From positions 1,570,501 through 1,634,500 of the forward strand of contig OZ025273.1 of the NCBI GenBank assembly GCA_964019165.1: a stretch of DNA of 64,000 nucleotides, in the 5' to 3' direction. The notes under the pieces were generated by a model. The model made no database searches and was not told where the DNA came from. It saw only the letters and a program-made list of their open reading frames with translations. Position numbers and translations under genes: made by a program. Position 1 is the stretch's first letter. Every line of letters begins with the position of its first letter. This document shows positions 42,046-53,055 of the stretch, in pieces. The DNA comes from Mastigias papua. Lineage: Eukaryota > Cnidaria > Scyphozoa > Rhizostomeae > Mastigiidae.

Positions 42046-45000
42046 GGGCTCTTTTGAAAGATAAATTGAAAACAGATGTGGAGAAAAACCCAGGACCAAC
42101 AAGTCAAGCCCAGAGACAAGCAAGAAACACCAGAAGAAAGAGGAGAAGAGCACGAAGGAGAATTAAGAAATTATTAACTTTGCAGAAGGAATGGATCAAG
42201 GGAAACAAAACAATAGCAACGTGGAATGTACAGAGGGCCAATATACACGGAAGACGGTTTGGAGAAATAGTGAAACTATGCAAGCGGAGTGGAATGGATA
42301 TTACCTGTATGACGGAGCTAAACACCTTTAGCCATGGTATCAAAAAATATGAGATAGATGGAGAAAGTATGTACCTTCTACATACTACGAAAACAGCAGT
42401 ACTGATGAGAGGAAAATGGTTCAGAAAATGGGAAACGAAAGGAAGAAAGTGGTACCCCGCAGACAGAGTAACAACAGTGGAATTCAGAGATGCAGTTCTG
42501 TCATCGGTATATCAACCAGTCAGGGGGAGTGTACAATATGAACAACAGATACAGGAAGTGAGGAGAGAGCTAGAAAGAGTGATACACGGGGGTACGGCAA
42601 AGAAGGTTATCGTTAATGGGGGGGATATTAATACACAGATTGGCAGAAATATAAGAGCGTATGACAAATCCACCACAGTGGGAAGCTATGGATTCAGAAG
42701 AACAACCCGCAAGGAGAAGATATAATTGACTGGCTCACAGAACAAGGGTTATGTTGGGTTAACTCATTTTTCCAAGTGAAGAAAAGAGGCACATGGTTCA
42801 ATCGTGCCAATAAAGCATGGTATGAACTTGATGGATTTATAACAAAAGAGGAGGACAGACATAGAATTGTAAAAGCTCTTAAAATCAAGAGCAATGAAAT
42901 GCTATCCGACCACAAGATTGTAGAAATGAAGCTGAAAATGAAAACACCTAGACATTTAAATGAGAGGAGACAGAAGAAAAGACCAAATATCATCTGGGAG
43001 AAAATGATGAATCGAGAAATATCAGAGCTGTACAGAAAGAGAACAGAAGAAAGAGCGAGTCAAGAAGCGGCAAGAAGAGGCGTGAAAATGGAAAACCTAG
43101 AATGGGAAACATTGGGTAAAATACTTAGAGCCACAGCGGAGGAAGTATGTGGCAAACGAGAGAAACAAACAAACCCATGGATGAACCAACACAAGGAAGA
43201 TGCAATGCGACTGAAAGCAGAGATACGTGAAGCACTGAGAGAGAGAAATCGAATGATACGGCAGACAGGAGACAGAACAAGCAATGAGTACATTATAGCC
43301 AAAACAAGGCTGACAGAGAAAAGAACAAAATACAAAAGAGAGTTAAGACAATGGGAGGAAAATTGGTGGAAGCTATTAGCAGAAGAGTGCCGACAAGCAT
43401 GCCCAATGGGACAAATTGGGACGATGTACAAAATACTGCAGAGGCTGCAAAGAAGAGGGGAGTACAATAACAGCAAGTCCATAATGCTTTTTACCGAAGA
43501 GGAATTTAAAGGTCATCTCAAGAAAATCACTCATGTGCGATATGAAAACAGTCCGGATCAAATATCAAAGACAGTTGAAAAGGTGGTGGAACTGAAGGTG
43601 GAGGAAGAGACGTAGGAGAGAAACAACGAATTAATTGTCCAGATTCCGAGTTTTGAAGAAATAAAGAATGAAATAGCGAAGATGAAAGATGCAGCACCGG
43701 GAGAGGACGAGATACGTTTGAGGTACATTAGAGAAACAGGAGATGAGAGCAGAAAAAGTATGTATAGACAGATCCAGTGGTTGTGGGAAAACCCCGCACA
43801 CAGATGGACTGAGGAACAGAAAGTTGGAATAATCATCCCACTACATAAGAAAGGAGATAAAAAGGATATGAATAATTTCAGAGGAATATGCTTACTCCCA
43901 ATCATGAGCAGAATCTTAGCCAGAATTTTGGCGACAAGGCTACGAAATTGGGCAGAAGCTACTGGAGCACTAGATGAGAATCAAGCAGGTTTTAGACAAG
44001 GAAGATCGACGGCTGATGCAACGCAAATCTTTGTAAGAATCCAAGAAGATGTGAAAGTAGTTAGAAATATGGAAGTAATAGGCAATGGAAGAGAGGAAAG
44101 AAAAGAGATGGCTATACTCCTAGATCTAAAAAAAGCATACCCAAGGGTGAGTCGACCAATACTATGGGCCATACTGGAGAAATATAGACTACCAAACAAA
44201 GTAATTGACAAGCTGAAAGACCTACACGAGTTTACATCGTACAGAGTCAGGGGGGAAGAAAGAGACAGCACGAAGTTCATTCCACAGAGAGGACTACGAG
44301 AAGGATGTGCAACGTCTCCGGTTATTTTTAACATATTCCATCAGGTGGTTATTCGAGTTGCAGAAAAGGAAAGAGCATGTGAAGCAGAGAAAAAGAACAA
44401 AAAAGTAGGCATTGAGTGGTCGTTCATGCCTGGCCATTCACTTCCACCGAAGAATGTAAAGAACACGTTCAACTCAGAAGCCAAGAATACAACACTAACA
44501 ATGTCTTTGTTTGCTGATGACACCACTATCACTGGAATGAATGACGAAATAGACGAAGGCAAGCAAATAATCCAGAAAGTCATGGGGGAGTTTGAAGAGA
44601 GAACCAATGAATCAAAGGAGGAGAAAATGGAATTCGGAGCAAGAGACAGTGAGGAAATCAGAATGTTAGGAACATATATGAGAAATGAAGATGAAACTAA
44701 AATGCGAATAAAGAGAGCAGCAATAACGTGGATGCAAATAAAGAAGAGATTTATGAAATGTAAACTCAGCAAGAAAACGCAAGCCAAAGTAGTAGAAACC
44801 CGCGTGGAAAGTACCATTTTGTTCAATGCTGCAGTGAGACCTTTTTCAAAATCGGAGACAAAAAGAATTCAAAGTTGGATAGACAAGAGGTATAGATACA
44901 TATGGAGTAACAAGAAAGAGGAACCTTTGAGGCAGATGGAGAGGAATCACATGAATATGCAAGATGTAAGAAACGAGCTAAATGTTATGACAATCAGAAG

Positions 45001-45799
45001 CAAAATAGAGAAGAGCCACTTAGTAAGAATTGGTCACATTGCAAGAATGTCAGATCAGAGATTAGTAAAACAAGCGACGATTGGTTGGATCAGACGAATG
45101 GAGATGGGGAGAAAACCAAGGAAGAGAAAGATGACAACGCTTGCTTACTGGCACAGACTATTGAAGGAAGCAAATATAGAAGTCCATGAAGTAGAAAGAA
45201 TAGCGATGGATAGAGTGAAATGGAAAAATGTGGTCGAAAGTAGAATGAGATACATAGAACAATTCGAGAAGCAACAGGGGCACCAGTATAGAAGACATGA
45301 TGATGAAGAAATTATTGAGAGAAGATCACAGTACGAGGTACAGAACGACAACAAATGCAAATACGAAGGGTGTGGCAGAGCATTCAGAACGAAAGCTGGA
45401 TTGGTCATTCATCAGAAAAGACTTCACAGAACAATGGAAAATGCAACAACTTTTAGATGCCAAAAATGCAATAGCAATTTTAGACAAGAACCAACATGGA
45501 AAAACCATTCCAAAGCATGCAAAGGTGGAAGAATAGAAGGAGAAAGAAAGGAATGCAGGATTTGTAATAACTTGGCCGGAAGGGCAAATTATGCAAGGCA
45601 TGTAAGGAGCTGTGAACAGAGGAACAATGTGCAAAAAGAGAGAGAAACCCAAAATAGAAGATCAGATCAGGCTAGTGCACAGACTGCAAGAAAGTATGTA
45701 TCAAAGAGAACAATATGCACATATTGAGGTGCAAATGTAACTGCCACCAATCTGGCAAGACACCAAAAATCGAGGGCCTGCATGGCCTCAGATCAGTGA
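42042..45799 (+). pseudogene. Retrotransposon polyprotein: 2A-like motif, AP endonuclease, reverse transcriptase, zinc fingers
   Basis: From ATG 42042, residues 12-19 are DVEKNPGP, the 2A consensus DxExNPGP, followed by a basic stretch. The APE endonuclease follows with TWNVQ, MTELN, NGGDIN and SDHKIV motifs (about 42219-42930). RT motifs are FRGICLLPIMSRILA, QAGFRQGRSTADA, LLDLKKAYPRVSRPI, RGLREGCATSPVIF and SLFADDTTIT (YxDD equivalent, about 44500). The C terminus has three fingers: C-x4-C-x12-H-x4-H from 45357, then C-x2-C-x12-H-x3-C, then C-x2-C-x11-H-x3-C. Lesions are a one-base loss near 42701-42706, TAG at 43613-43615 in an otherwise continuous frame, and TGA at 45725-45727 where a fourth finger's second Cys would be. 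The frame then runs to TGA 45797-45799. Clade not settled. Confidence 0.9.
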
Positions 45800-45857
45800 C
45801 ACAATCAACTGCACACCTCATGCCTAACGGCGACAAAAGAGGAAGAAGAAGAAGAAG

Positions 45858-45960
45858 ATTATAATTATGATGATTATAATTATGATGATGATTATAATTA
45901 TGATGATGATTATAATTATGATGATGATTATAATTATGATTATGTTCATGATGATGAAGG
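45858..45960. repeat. TTATAATTATGATGATGA simple repeat
   Basis: About five imperfect 18-bp units of ttataattatgatgatga following the retrotransposon tail and grading into GATGATGAAG. Confidence 0.92.
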
Positions 45961-45964
45961 GAAG

Positions 45965-46298
45965 ATTACGATGCTGGCCCATGGTTGGAGACCTCCTCGT
46001 GGTGGCAAGCGGGCACAGAGAGACACTCCCCTTACGTTGATAGCGATTCATTTCGCGGAGATTCAGAATTGGGGAGTTGTTGACGACCTGTGGCAAACTG
46101 TCCAACCAGGCCCCCTCAGTGAAGTCAGGCATAGCAGCTTTAGGCTGCAGTTCTGATAGGTAACTGTTGGGGTAACAGAGTGGCTTGAATGCAGCCAACT
46201 CAATCACCTCTTTTTAACAATTTGCAGGTGATAACTGACTCCAGGGTCAGCCCAGGCCCCGCAAGGGACGTAACGGGAGAACGAACGAACGATGGTAA
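45965..46298 (+). mobile_element. Second, short retrotransposon-like fragment in the same GAT-rich tract
   Basis: Its start (ggcccatggttggagacctcctcgtgg, described only by this opening's core acctcctcgtgg and the following agcgggca) resembles the 5' end of the full-length element (accttctcgttgg...agcggaca) at about 41839-41860. It ends gagaacgaacgaacg and is again followed by gatggtaattatgatgatga. It carries a 61-codon open frame (45971-46156) of no known family. It could be a SINE-like or internally deleted relative. Confidence 0.5.
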
Positions 46299-46299
46299 T

Positions 46300-46860
46300 T
46301 ATGATGATGAAGATGAAAAAATTTATGGAAACGAGGCTTAATCGATAGCTGTTTCGCATATCGATGTTGTTTCGCATGTAACAACTATATACTTAATTAA
46401 GGCAAAAACAATACATACGTCGTCCCTTCCGTTTAGTTTCCAGTCCTGTTGTGGCAGACAGGACAACAGCAGCAACAATTATAATACCATGTAACTTAAA
46501 AGACAAATGAAAGCAGGAGATAAATTCTTCACTATTTGTATTGTCAAAGTTTGCTATAGCAGCAAATTGCCAAATGACAATAAAGAGCTATATAGCACAA
46601 AAGATGGATAACTTTGCATACATCAAGATCTAAAGCATTTGTGGAAGGAATTTGTGACCTCATAATATATATTTGATATGATTTCTTTTCCATAAAGAAT
46701 TAGCACCAATGGATTTAAAAACCCAAGGCCAATCCTTGTTTTAAATATACTTCATCGTAGATATTATTCGAATCATTGGCAGATTGGTAACCCCTAGGGA
46801 GGATCATCGTTGGTAAATTTGCTAACGGATATTTGGTTGGGGGTCAAGGGCTCATTATGA
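46300..46860. other. No feature apart from the candidate exon at 46419-46494
   Basis: GAT-rich edge, then AT-rich sequence; nothing else recognised. Confidence 0.5.
46419..46494 (-). CDS. Candidate upstream exon of the serine protease with a signal-like hydrophobic segment
   Basis: On the minus strand, between a cttttaag and a cgac|gtatgt donor, one frame reads HGIIIIVAAVVLSATTGLE followed by TKRKGR. It is hydrophobic and ends in a small-residue stretch resembling a signal-peptide cleavage region. It ends with one leftover base, which matches the two-base start of the CCP exon at 41358. If real, the 5-kb intron between them contains the 2A-bearing retrotransposon. There is no in-frame ATG within the segment, so an initiating exon would lie further upstream. 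The phase match has a one-in-three chance of being accidental. Confidence 0.3.
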
Positions 46861-46917
46861 ATTAATACTTTTCTTATGAATTAATACTTTTCTTATGAAT
46901 TAATACTTTTCTTATGC
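46861..46917. repeat. 19-bp tandem repeat, three copies
   Basis: Three consecutive copies of attaatacttttcttatga, the last with one change. Confidence 0.95.
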
Positions 46918-47589
46918 TTCTCTTTGACCTACATTTCACAATAGGGATTGCCTACCAGGGGCGAGAGACATCATTCCAAGGGGAGTGAGACTATTCTGTT
47001 TGACAGGGACTTGATATATTTAGTACTGGTTTTGAACAAAATATATACTGTAGGGGGTGTGAGATCCGAACAAAATGGTTCTTGGGCTGCAGGAGTAAAA
47101 AAGGTAGGGAAACACTGGTTTAAAAGGTCGTTTGAATCATAACTTCAGTTTTCACGAATGATTCGACGTTTTCCCGATTGATCTAGCTTCTGCCTACTAG
47201 AAACTGTTTGAAATCAATCCAGTGCAATGCATTGAAGTCTTTCAACAACCCTCACTGGATATAAACTATCCGCACATAATCAATCCCTTATTTCTTTTGG
47301 GAAACTATTGATATCATATTTCGCTAAAACCTTGTCTTTCGGCCTAGAGAAATGTACGATCTCGGTCTGTGCTCGCAATCGTACGTTGTTCCTCGCAATC
47401 ACAATGTCTTCTATTTTCCAGGGCCCCATCTGTTCCAGCCTCTCCAATTGTTAACTTCAAAGCATTTTTCAGCAGTTTCTCCCTACCCCCTCAAAACTGC
47501 TCAGTACGCAAGAGTATACTGGGCTGCGATCTGCAGGGAAGGTTTTGCATGTTACTTATCACACCGACCGAAATACACGTTTTTCTTAT
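46918..47589. other. No gene recognised; orphan hAT-like end
   Basis: GGTAGGGAAACACTG at 47103-47117 matches the right terminus of a hAT element (CAGTGTTTCCC reversed), but no convincing left end or 8-bp duplication was found. Confidence 0.4.
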
Positions 47590-47800
47590 AAGGAACCTAC
47601 CTCTAGGCCTAGTTCCAAAAGTTCCTTATTCTTGGACCTCCAATGATCCTGTGATCAAACAGAATTACCACAAGCATAGCAAACAATCTATACGGGTTTT
47701 GGCTGCAAATGAATGGAACCAGATTCCTAATTCTTGATTGTTTGGTATTAAAACCTTTTTGAAATTGAAAAGTTCCTTAGGGAGTCTAAGAGGGCGCTAA
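47590..47800 (+). pseudogene. C-terminal fragment of a non-LTR reverse transcriptase
   Basis: Plus-strand reading gives YHKHSKQSIRVLAANEWNQI then PNS, stop, and FGIKTFLKLKSSLG. This resembles the ...RVxAANEWNxLPxxLR...FKxxLKxxL end of CR1-like ORFs. Only the extreme C terminus remains. Confidence 0.6.
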
Positions 47801-47906
47801 TGTACTTTCGCACCTCTCATCGATAACAGGGGGCTAACCCCATAAATTATACACCATTCGATAGCTCTTCATCTGTGCATTCATATGCTACCCCATTTAC
47901 CCCATA

Positions 47907-47947
47907 GGGCAAGGGTCAGGGTAGGGGTTAGGGTCAGGGTTAGCGTT
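47907..47947. repeat. Short degenerate telomere-like GGGTTA/GGGTCA repeat
   Basis: About 40 bp of caagggtcagggtagggg followed by ttagggtcagggttagcg. It contains TTAGGG units mixed with one-base variants. It is too short and degenerate to be a functional telomere. Confidence 0.7.
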
Positions 47948-49257
47948 AGTTATTTCATGTCCGCCATTATGAATATCGTACGAATTGACTTATATTCATA
48001 ATGCCTGACCTTAGCGTTGTTTTCTTTTATAAGTTCTTTTATAAGTTCTTTTAATATTTCAGCATTCTACATGTAGGTTCCTTATAAAGAAAAGTGTGTA
48101 AATGCTGTCTATCAGTTTGTTCAACCAGTATTTGCATGAAACCTAAAGGAAGATTTCTCCGTCCTGGCCTACCTCGTAAAATCAACAAGCTAGACATCGA
48201 AGATATTTAGCCAAAAATCAACTGTTGTAAGACGACAAGAAGAACACCTCTGGATTACCGTCAGTGTACATGGTCATCTTCTGATAACTTTTGAAGAATG
48301 TTGGCTTCTTTAATGTCATTTCAAGTTCAATTGTCTCTCACAGATTGTTCATTGACACCAGGCCACACATTCTGTAATGACATGAAATTTGAGAAGCCGC
48401 CATTCTGACAAATGGTCTCGGAAGATGACCGTGGAAAGCGGCCTTCAGAGATAAGTGTACGTAAGTTTGCACAGAATTTACAAACACGAATAATCAGCGA
48501 TAGGTTTTCACAACGTATACACAACGTATAATCATATATCTATACATATATTTTAATGATATTTGAGTAACATTCACTTACCTTCATCTTCGTGTTAAAA
48601 TGATATAAATGTATACGATTTTTCTAAATAGTCTGCGGTCTGACAGCGGAAGTTTAGCAACCCGGAACATAACTACACAATAACTCAGATTCAATAGCGG
48701 CTTGAGCTCAGTGCCAAAGGTCTAGTAGGGACTCCTCCGCAGAACTTCGATGCGAGAGGCACAAACATTCACGTCCTCACTTACACACTTTTCTTTAATA
48801 AGACTATAGTTTCTAAGAATATCAAGGTTCAAATTTTCTGAAAGCTACGAATAATTCAAGAATAATGCGAGGCTCAACCTTCATCAAGGTTTAGATTTTC
48901 TGCTGATTTGACCTTTTTTTAGAAAACACAACAACTTGAGCCGCACTTAACCAGTCTGACTGGAACTCATTGCACTCACCAACACACCAACTCTTGAGAG
49001 AGAGTCAGTTACATTCTTCATTATAAGACAGCAGTCTATACGAGAATTGCTGCTCATCCTCGCTCAACTTTAAGAATACCATAAGACTATTCGTAGGCTA
49101 CACATCAAAACAACTCAAGACTATTGCACCTTCATCTAAGAAAAATTAGTTATTTTTATTACAACAACAAAGTACGTATACAATCCAATGGTAAACCATA
49201 CATAAACAACCACAAACAGCTTAAATCCAGACTCTACAACCACTAGAACCTCTATCA
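47948..49257. other. No gene recognised
   Basis: AT-rich sequence leading into the satellite array; no domain or repeat that I can name. Confidence 0.5.
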
Positions 49258-50199
49258 CAGTCAATCAAATTTAATTTCCGTCATTTTTGGGAAAAATACA
49301 ACGGCTATGATCTTACCTTTTCCCCAAAATTGCCTAATTTTCATCACTTTTCAATCTCCTATCAAAATCCATCAACTTCAATTTCGGTCACCTTTGGGCA
49401 ACATACCAAGACTATAGTCTTACACGTTGGCCAAACCTAATCCATTCTCATCACTTTCAGTCTTCAATCAACATCAATAAATTCCAATGTCAGCCTTGTT
49501 TAGGCAAACCACTAAGGCCATAGTTTTACATTTTCGTCACGTTTCACTCTACAATCAACACAAATTAATTTTAACTTCCCTCATTTTTGAGCAAGATACC
49601 TACTCTATCAATTCTATTGTCTTACTTTTTTTGGCCAAAATGCACTCACTTTCACCATTTTTCAATCTTCATTCGACATAATTCACCTTTACATTCGGTC
49701 ATTTTTGGGCAAAATATCCAGGCAACAGCCTTACTCTTTAGTCAGATTAGGCTCATTTTCTTCACTTTTTGATCCTCTATCAAAATGAACCATTCTCACG
49801 TTCGGTCACTTTTGGGAATACTGACAAGGAAAGAGGCTTACTGTTTGGCCAAAATTGGCTCACTTTAATCACTTTTCAATCTTCAATCAAAATCCATCAA
49901 TTTTATGGCCTGTCACTTTGGGCAGAAATACCAAGGCTATAGCCTTACATTCCGATCAAATATGCATATTTTCATCACTTTTCAATCTGCAATCAAAATC
50001 AATCGATTTCACTTTCGGTCACTATAGGGCAAAATACCAAGGCTAGATCATTCCTTTTTGGCCAAAAGTGTCTCATTTCATCACTTTTCGGTCTTCAATA
50101 ACCGTCAGTAAATGTCATGGTTTATCACTTTTGGGCAAGATACAAAGGCTAAAGCCTTACTTTTTGGGCAAAATGGCCTCATTCTCATCACTTTTCAAT

Positions 50200-50449
50200 T
50201 GTTGAGAAGTTTGGGCCCAGCTCTCTAGGGGCCACTTCCCTTGCGCAGCCGGAACCTCTTAGCATATTCTTACCCATTCCTCTTTATATTCTAGAGCAAC
50301 TAGTTTTAGAGAGTACAGATAGTTTGGAGCTAGCATCATGTTAAGTGGGTTATGTTAAGGATTGTTATTAATATTGTAAAGAAACTACAAATGGTTCATT
50401 TTCTGTAGCTGCCCTGCACTGTTTACAGCATCAATAAAACCGGTCCAGA
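50200..50449 (+). mobile_element. 250-bp insertion in the satellite, solo-LTR-like
   Basis: Non-satellite sequence begins TGTTGAGAAGTTTGGGCCCA and contains AATAAA near its right end (about 50434). It is flanked by tcaat on both sides (50195-50199 and 50450-50454), a 5-bp target duplication. Size, TGT start, polyadenylation signal and duplication length suggest a solo LTR, but the right end is CCAGA rather than the usual CA. Confidence 0.55.
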
Positions 50450-51714
50450 TCAATACTGGGCATTTTTAAGCAATACACCAAGGCTTACTTTTCAGCCAAC
50501 ATTGGCTCATTTTGATCATTTTTCACTCTTCAATCAACTGTACTTTTGGTCATTTTTGGGCAACTTACCAAGCCTATAGCTCTACTTTTTGGTCAGAAAT
50601 CGCTCATTTTCATCACTTTTCAATCTGAAATCAAAATCAATCACTGTCACTTTTGGTCATTTGTCGGCAAAATACCAAGGTTATAGCCTTACTTTTTGGC
50701 CAACAATCGCTCATTTTCATCACTTTTCAATCTGCAATCAAATTCAATCAATTTCAATTTTGGTCATTTCTCGGCAAAACTACCAAGGTTATAGCCTTAC
50801 CTTTTGGCCACACATCGCTCATTTTCATCACTTTTCAATCTGCAATCAAACTCAATCACTGTCACCTTTGGTCATTTGTCGGAAACAATACCAAGGTTAT
50901 AGCCTTACTTTTTGGCCAACAATCGCTCATTTTCATCACTTTTCAATCTGCAGTCACACTCAATCAATTTCAGATTTGGTCATTTTACGGCAAAATACCA
51001 AGGTTATAGCTTTACTTTTTGGCCAAACGTCGCTCATTTTCATCACTTTTCAATCTGCAATCAAAATCAATCAATTTCAAATTTGGTCATTTCACGGCAA
51101 AATACCAAGGCTATAGCCTTACTTTTTGGCCAAAAATCGCTCATTTTCATCACTTGTCAATCTGCAATCAAAATCAATCGATTTCAAGTTTGGTCATTTT
51201 TCGGCAAACTACCAAGGTTATAGCCTTACCTTTTGGCCAACAATCGTTCATTTTCATCACTTTTCAATCTGCAATCAAAGTCAATCACTGTCACCTTTGG
51301 TCATTTTTCGGCAAAAATACCAAGGTTATAGCCTTACTTTTTGGCCAAAAATCGCTCATTTTCATCACTTTTCAATCTGAAATCAAAATCAATCACTGTC
51401 ACTTTTGGTCATTTGTCGGCAAAAATACCAAGGTTATAGCCTTACTTTTTGGCCAAAAATCGCTCATTTTCATCACTTTTCAATCTGCAATCAAAATCAA
51501 TCACTGTCACCTTTGGTCATTTTTCGGCAAAAATTCCAAGGTTATAGCCTTACTTTTTGGCCAAAAATCGCTCATTTTCATCACTTTTCACTCTGAAATC
51601 AAAATCAATCACTGTCACTTTTGGTCATTTTTGGCCAACTTACCAAGCCTATAGCTCTACCTTTTGGTCAGAAATCGCTCATTTTCATCACTTTTCAATC
51701 TGAAATCAAAATCA

Positions 51715-53055
51715 ATCACTGTCACTTTTGGTCATTTGTCGGCAAACTACCAATGTTATAGCCTTACTTTTTGGCCAAACGTCGCTCATTTTCATCACCG
51801 TTCAATCTGCAATCAAAATCAATCAATTTCAAATTTGGTCATTTTACGGCAAAATACCAAGGCTATAGCCTTACTTTTTGGCCATCAATCGTTCACTTTC
51901 ATCACTTTTCAATCTGCAATCAACATCAATCAATTTCAAGTTTGGTCATTTTTCGGCAAACTACCAAGGTTATAGACTTAATTGTTGGCCAACAATCGTT
52001 CATTTTCATCACTTTTCAATCTGCAATCAAAATCAATCAATGTCAATTTTGGTCATTTCTCGGCAAAAATACCAAGGTTATAGCCTTACTATTTGGCCAA
52101 ACATCGCTCATTTTCATCACTTTTCAATCTGCAATCAAACTCAATCACTGTCACTTTTGTTCATTTGTCGGCAAAAATACCAAGGTTATAGCCTTACTTT
52201 TTGGCCAAAAATCGCTCATTTTCATCACTTTTCAATCTGCAGTAACACTCAATCAATTTCAAATATGGTCATTTTACGGCAAAATACCAAGGCTATAGCC
52301 TTACTTTTTGGCCAATACTCGCTCATATTCATCACTTTTCAATCTGCAATCAAAATGAATCAATTTCAATTTTGGTCATTTTTCGGCGAAATACCAAGGC
52401 TATAGCCTTACTATTTGGCCAAACATCGCTCATTTTCATCACTTTTCAATCTGCAATCAAACTCAATCACTGTCACTTTTGGTCATTTGTCGGCAAACTA
52501 CCAATGTTATAGCCTTACTTTTTGGCCAAACGTCGCTCATTTTCATCACTGTTCAATCTGCAATCAAAATCAATCAATTTCAAATTTGGTCATTTTACGG
52601 CAAAATACCAAGGCTATAGCCTTACTTTTTGGCCATCAATCGTTCACTTTCATCACTTTTCAATCTGCAATCAACATCAATCAATTTCAAGTTTGGTCAT
52701 TTTTCGGCAAACTACCAAGGTTATAGACTTAATTGTTGGCCAACAATCGTTCATTTTCATCACTTTTCAATCTGCAATCAAAATCAATCAATGTCAATTT
52801 TGGTTATTTCTCGGCAAAAATACCAAGGTTATAGCCTTACTATTTGGCCAAACATCGCTCATTTTCATCACTTTTCAATCTGCAATCAAACTCAATCACT
52901 GTCACTTTTGTTCATTTGTCGGCAAAAATACCAAGGTTATAGCCTTACTTTTTGGCCAAAAATCGCTCATTTTCATCACTTTTCAATCTGCAGTAACACT
53001 CAATCAATTTCAAATTTGGTCATTTTACGGCAAAATACCAAGGCTATAGCCTTAC
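51715..53055. repeat. Higher-order duplication in the satellite, 751-bp period (7 monomers)
   Basis: 51715-52304 recurs at 52466-53055 with an offset of exactly 751 bp. Shared private variants include cactgttcaatctgc-type changes, gacttaattgttggcc and tttgttcatttg. Confidence 0.9.

Larger units (their letters stand above)
41821..45857 (+). mobile_element. APE-type non-LTR retrotransposon with 2A-like motif and C-terminal zinc fingers
   Basis: The order is a 5' UTR (about 41821-42041), one long ORF with endonuclease, reverse transcriptase and zinc fingers, a short 3' UTR, and a GAAGAAGAAG tail (about 45838-45857). It is embedded in simple repeats: GAT/ATG-rich sequence at 41761-41816 on the left and (ATTATAATTATGATGATG)n at about 45858-45945 on the right. 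The 5' boundary is placed where the GAT-rich sequence ends and is approximate. The copy has one frameshift and two premature stops but looks otherwise full length, so it is fairly young. Confidence 0.88.

Noticed and set aside
43060..44826. Long minus-strand frames under the retrotransposon
   Set aside because: Antisense shadows of the reverse transcriptase ORF, which has clear catalytic motifs on the plus strand.
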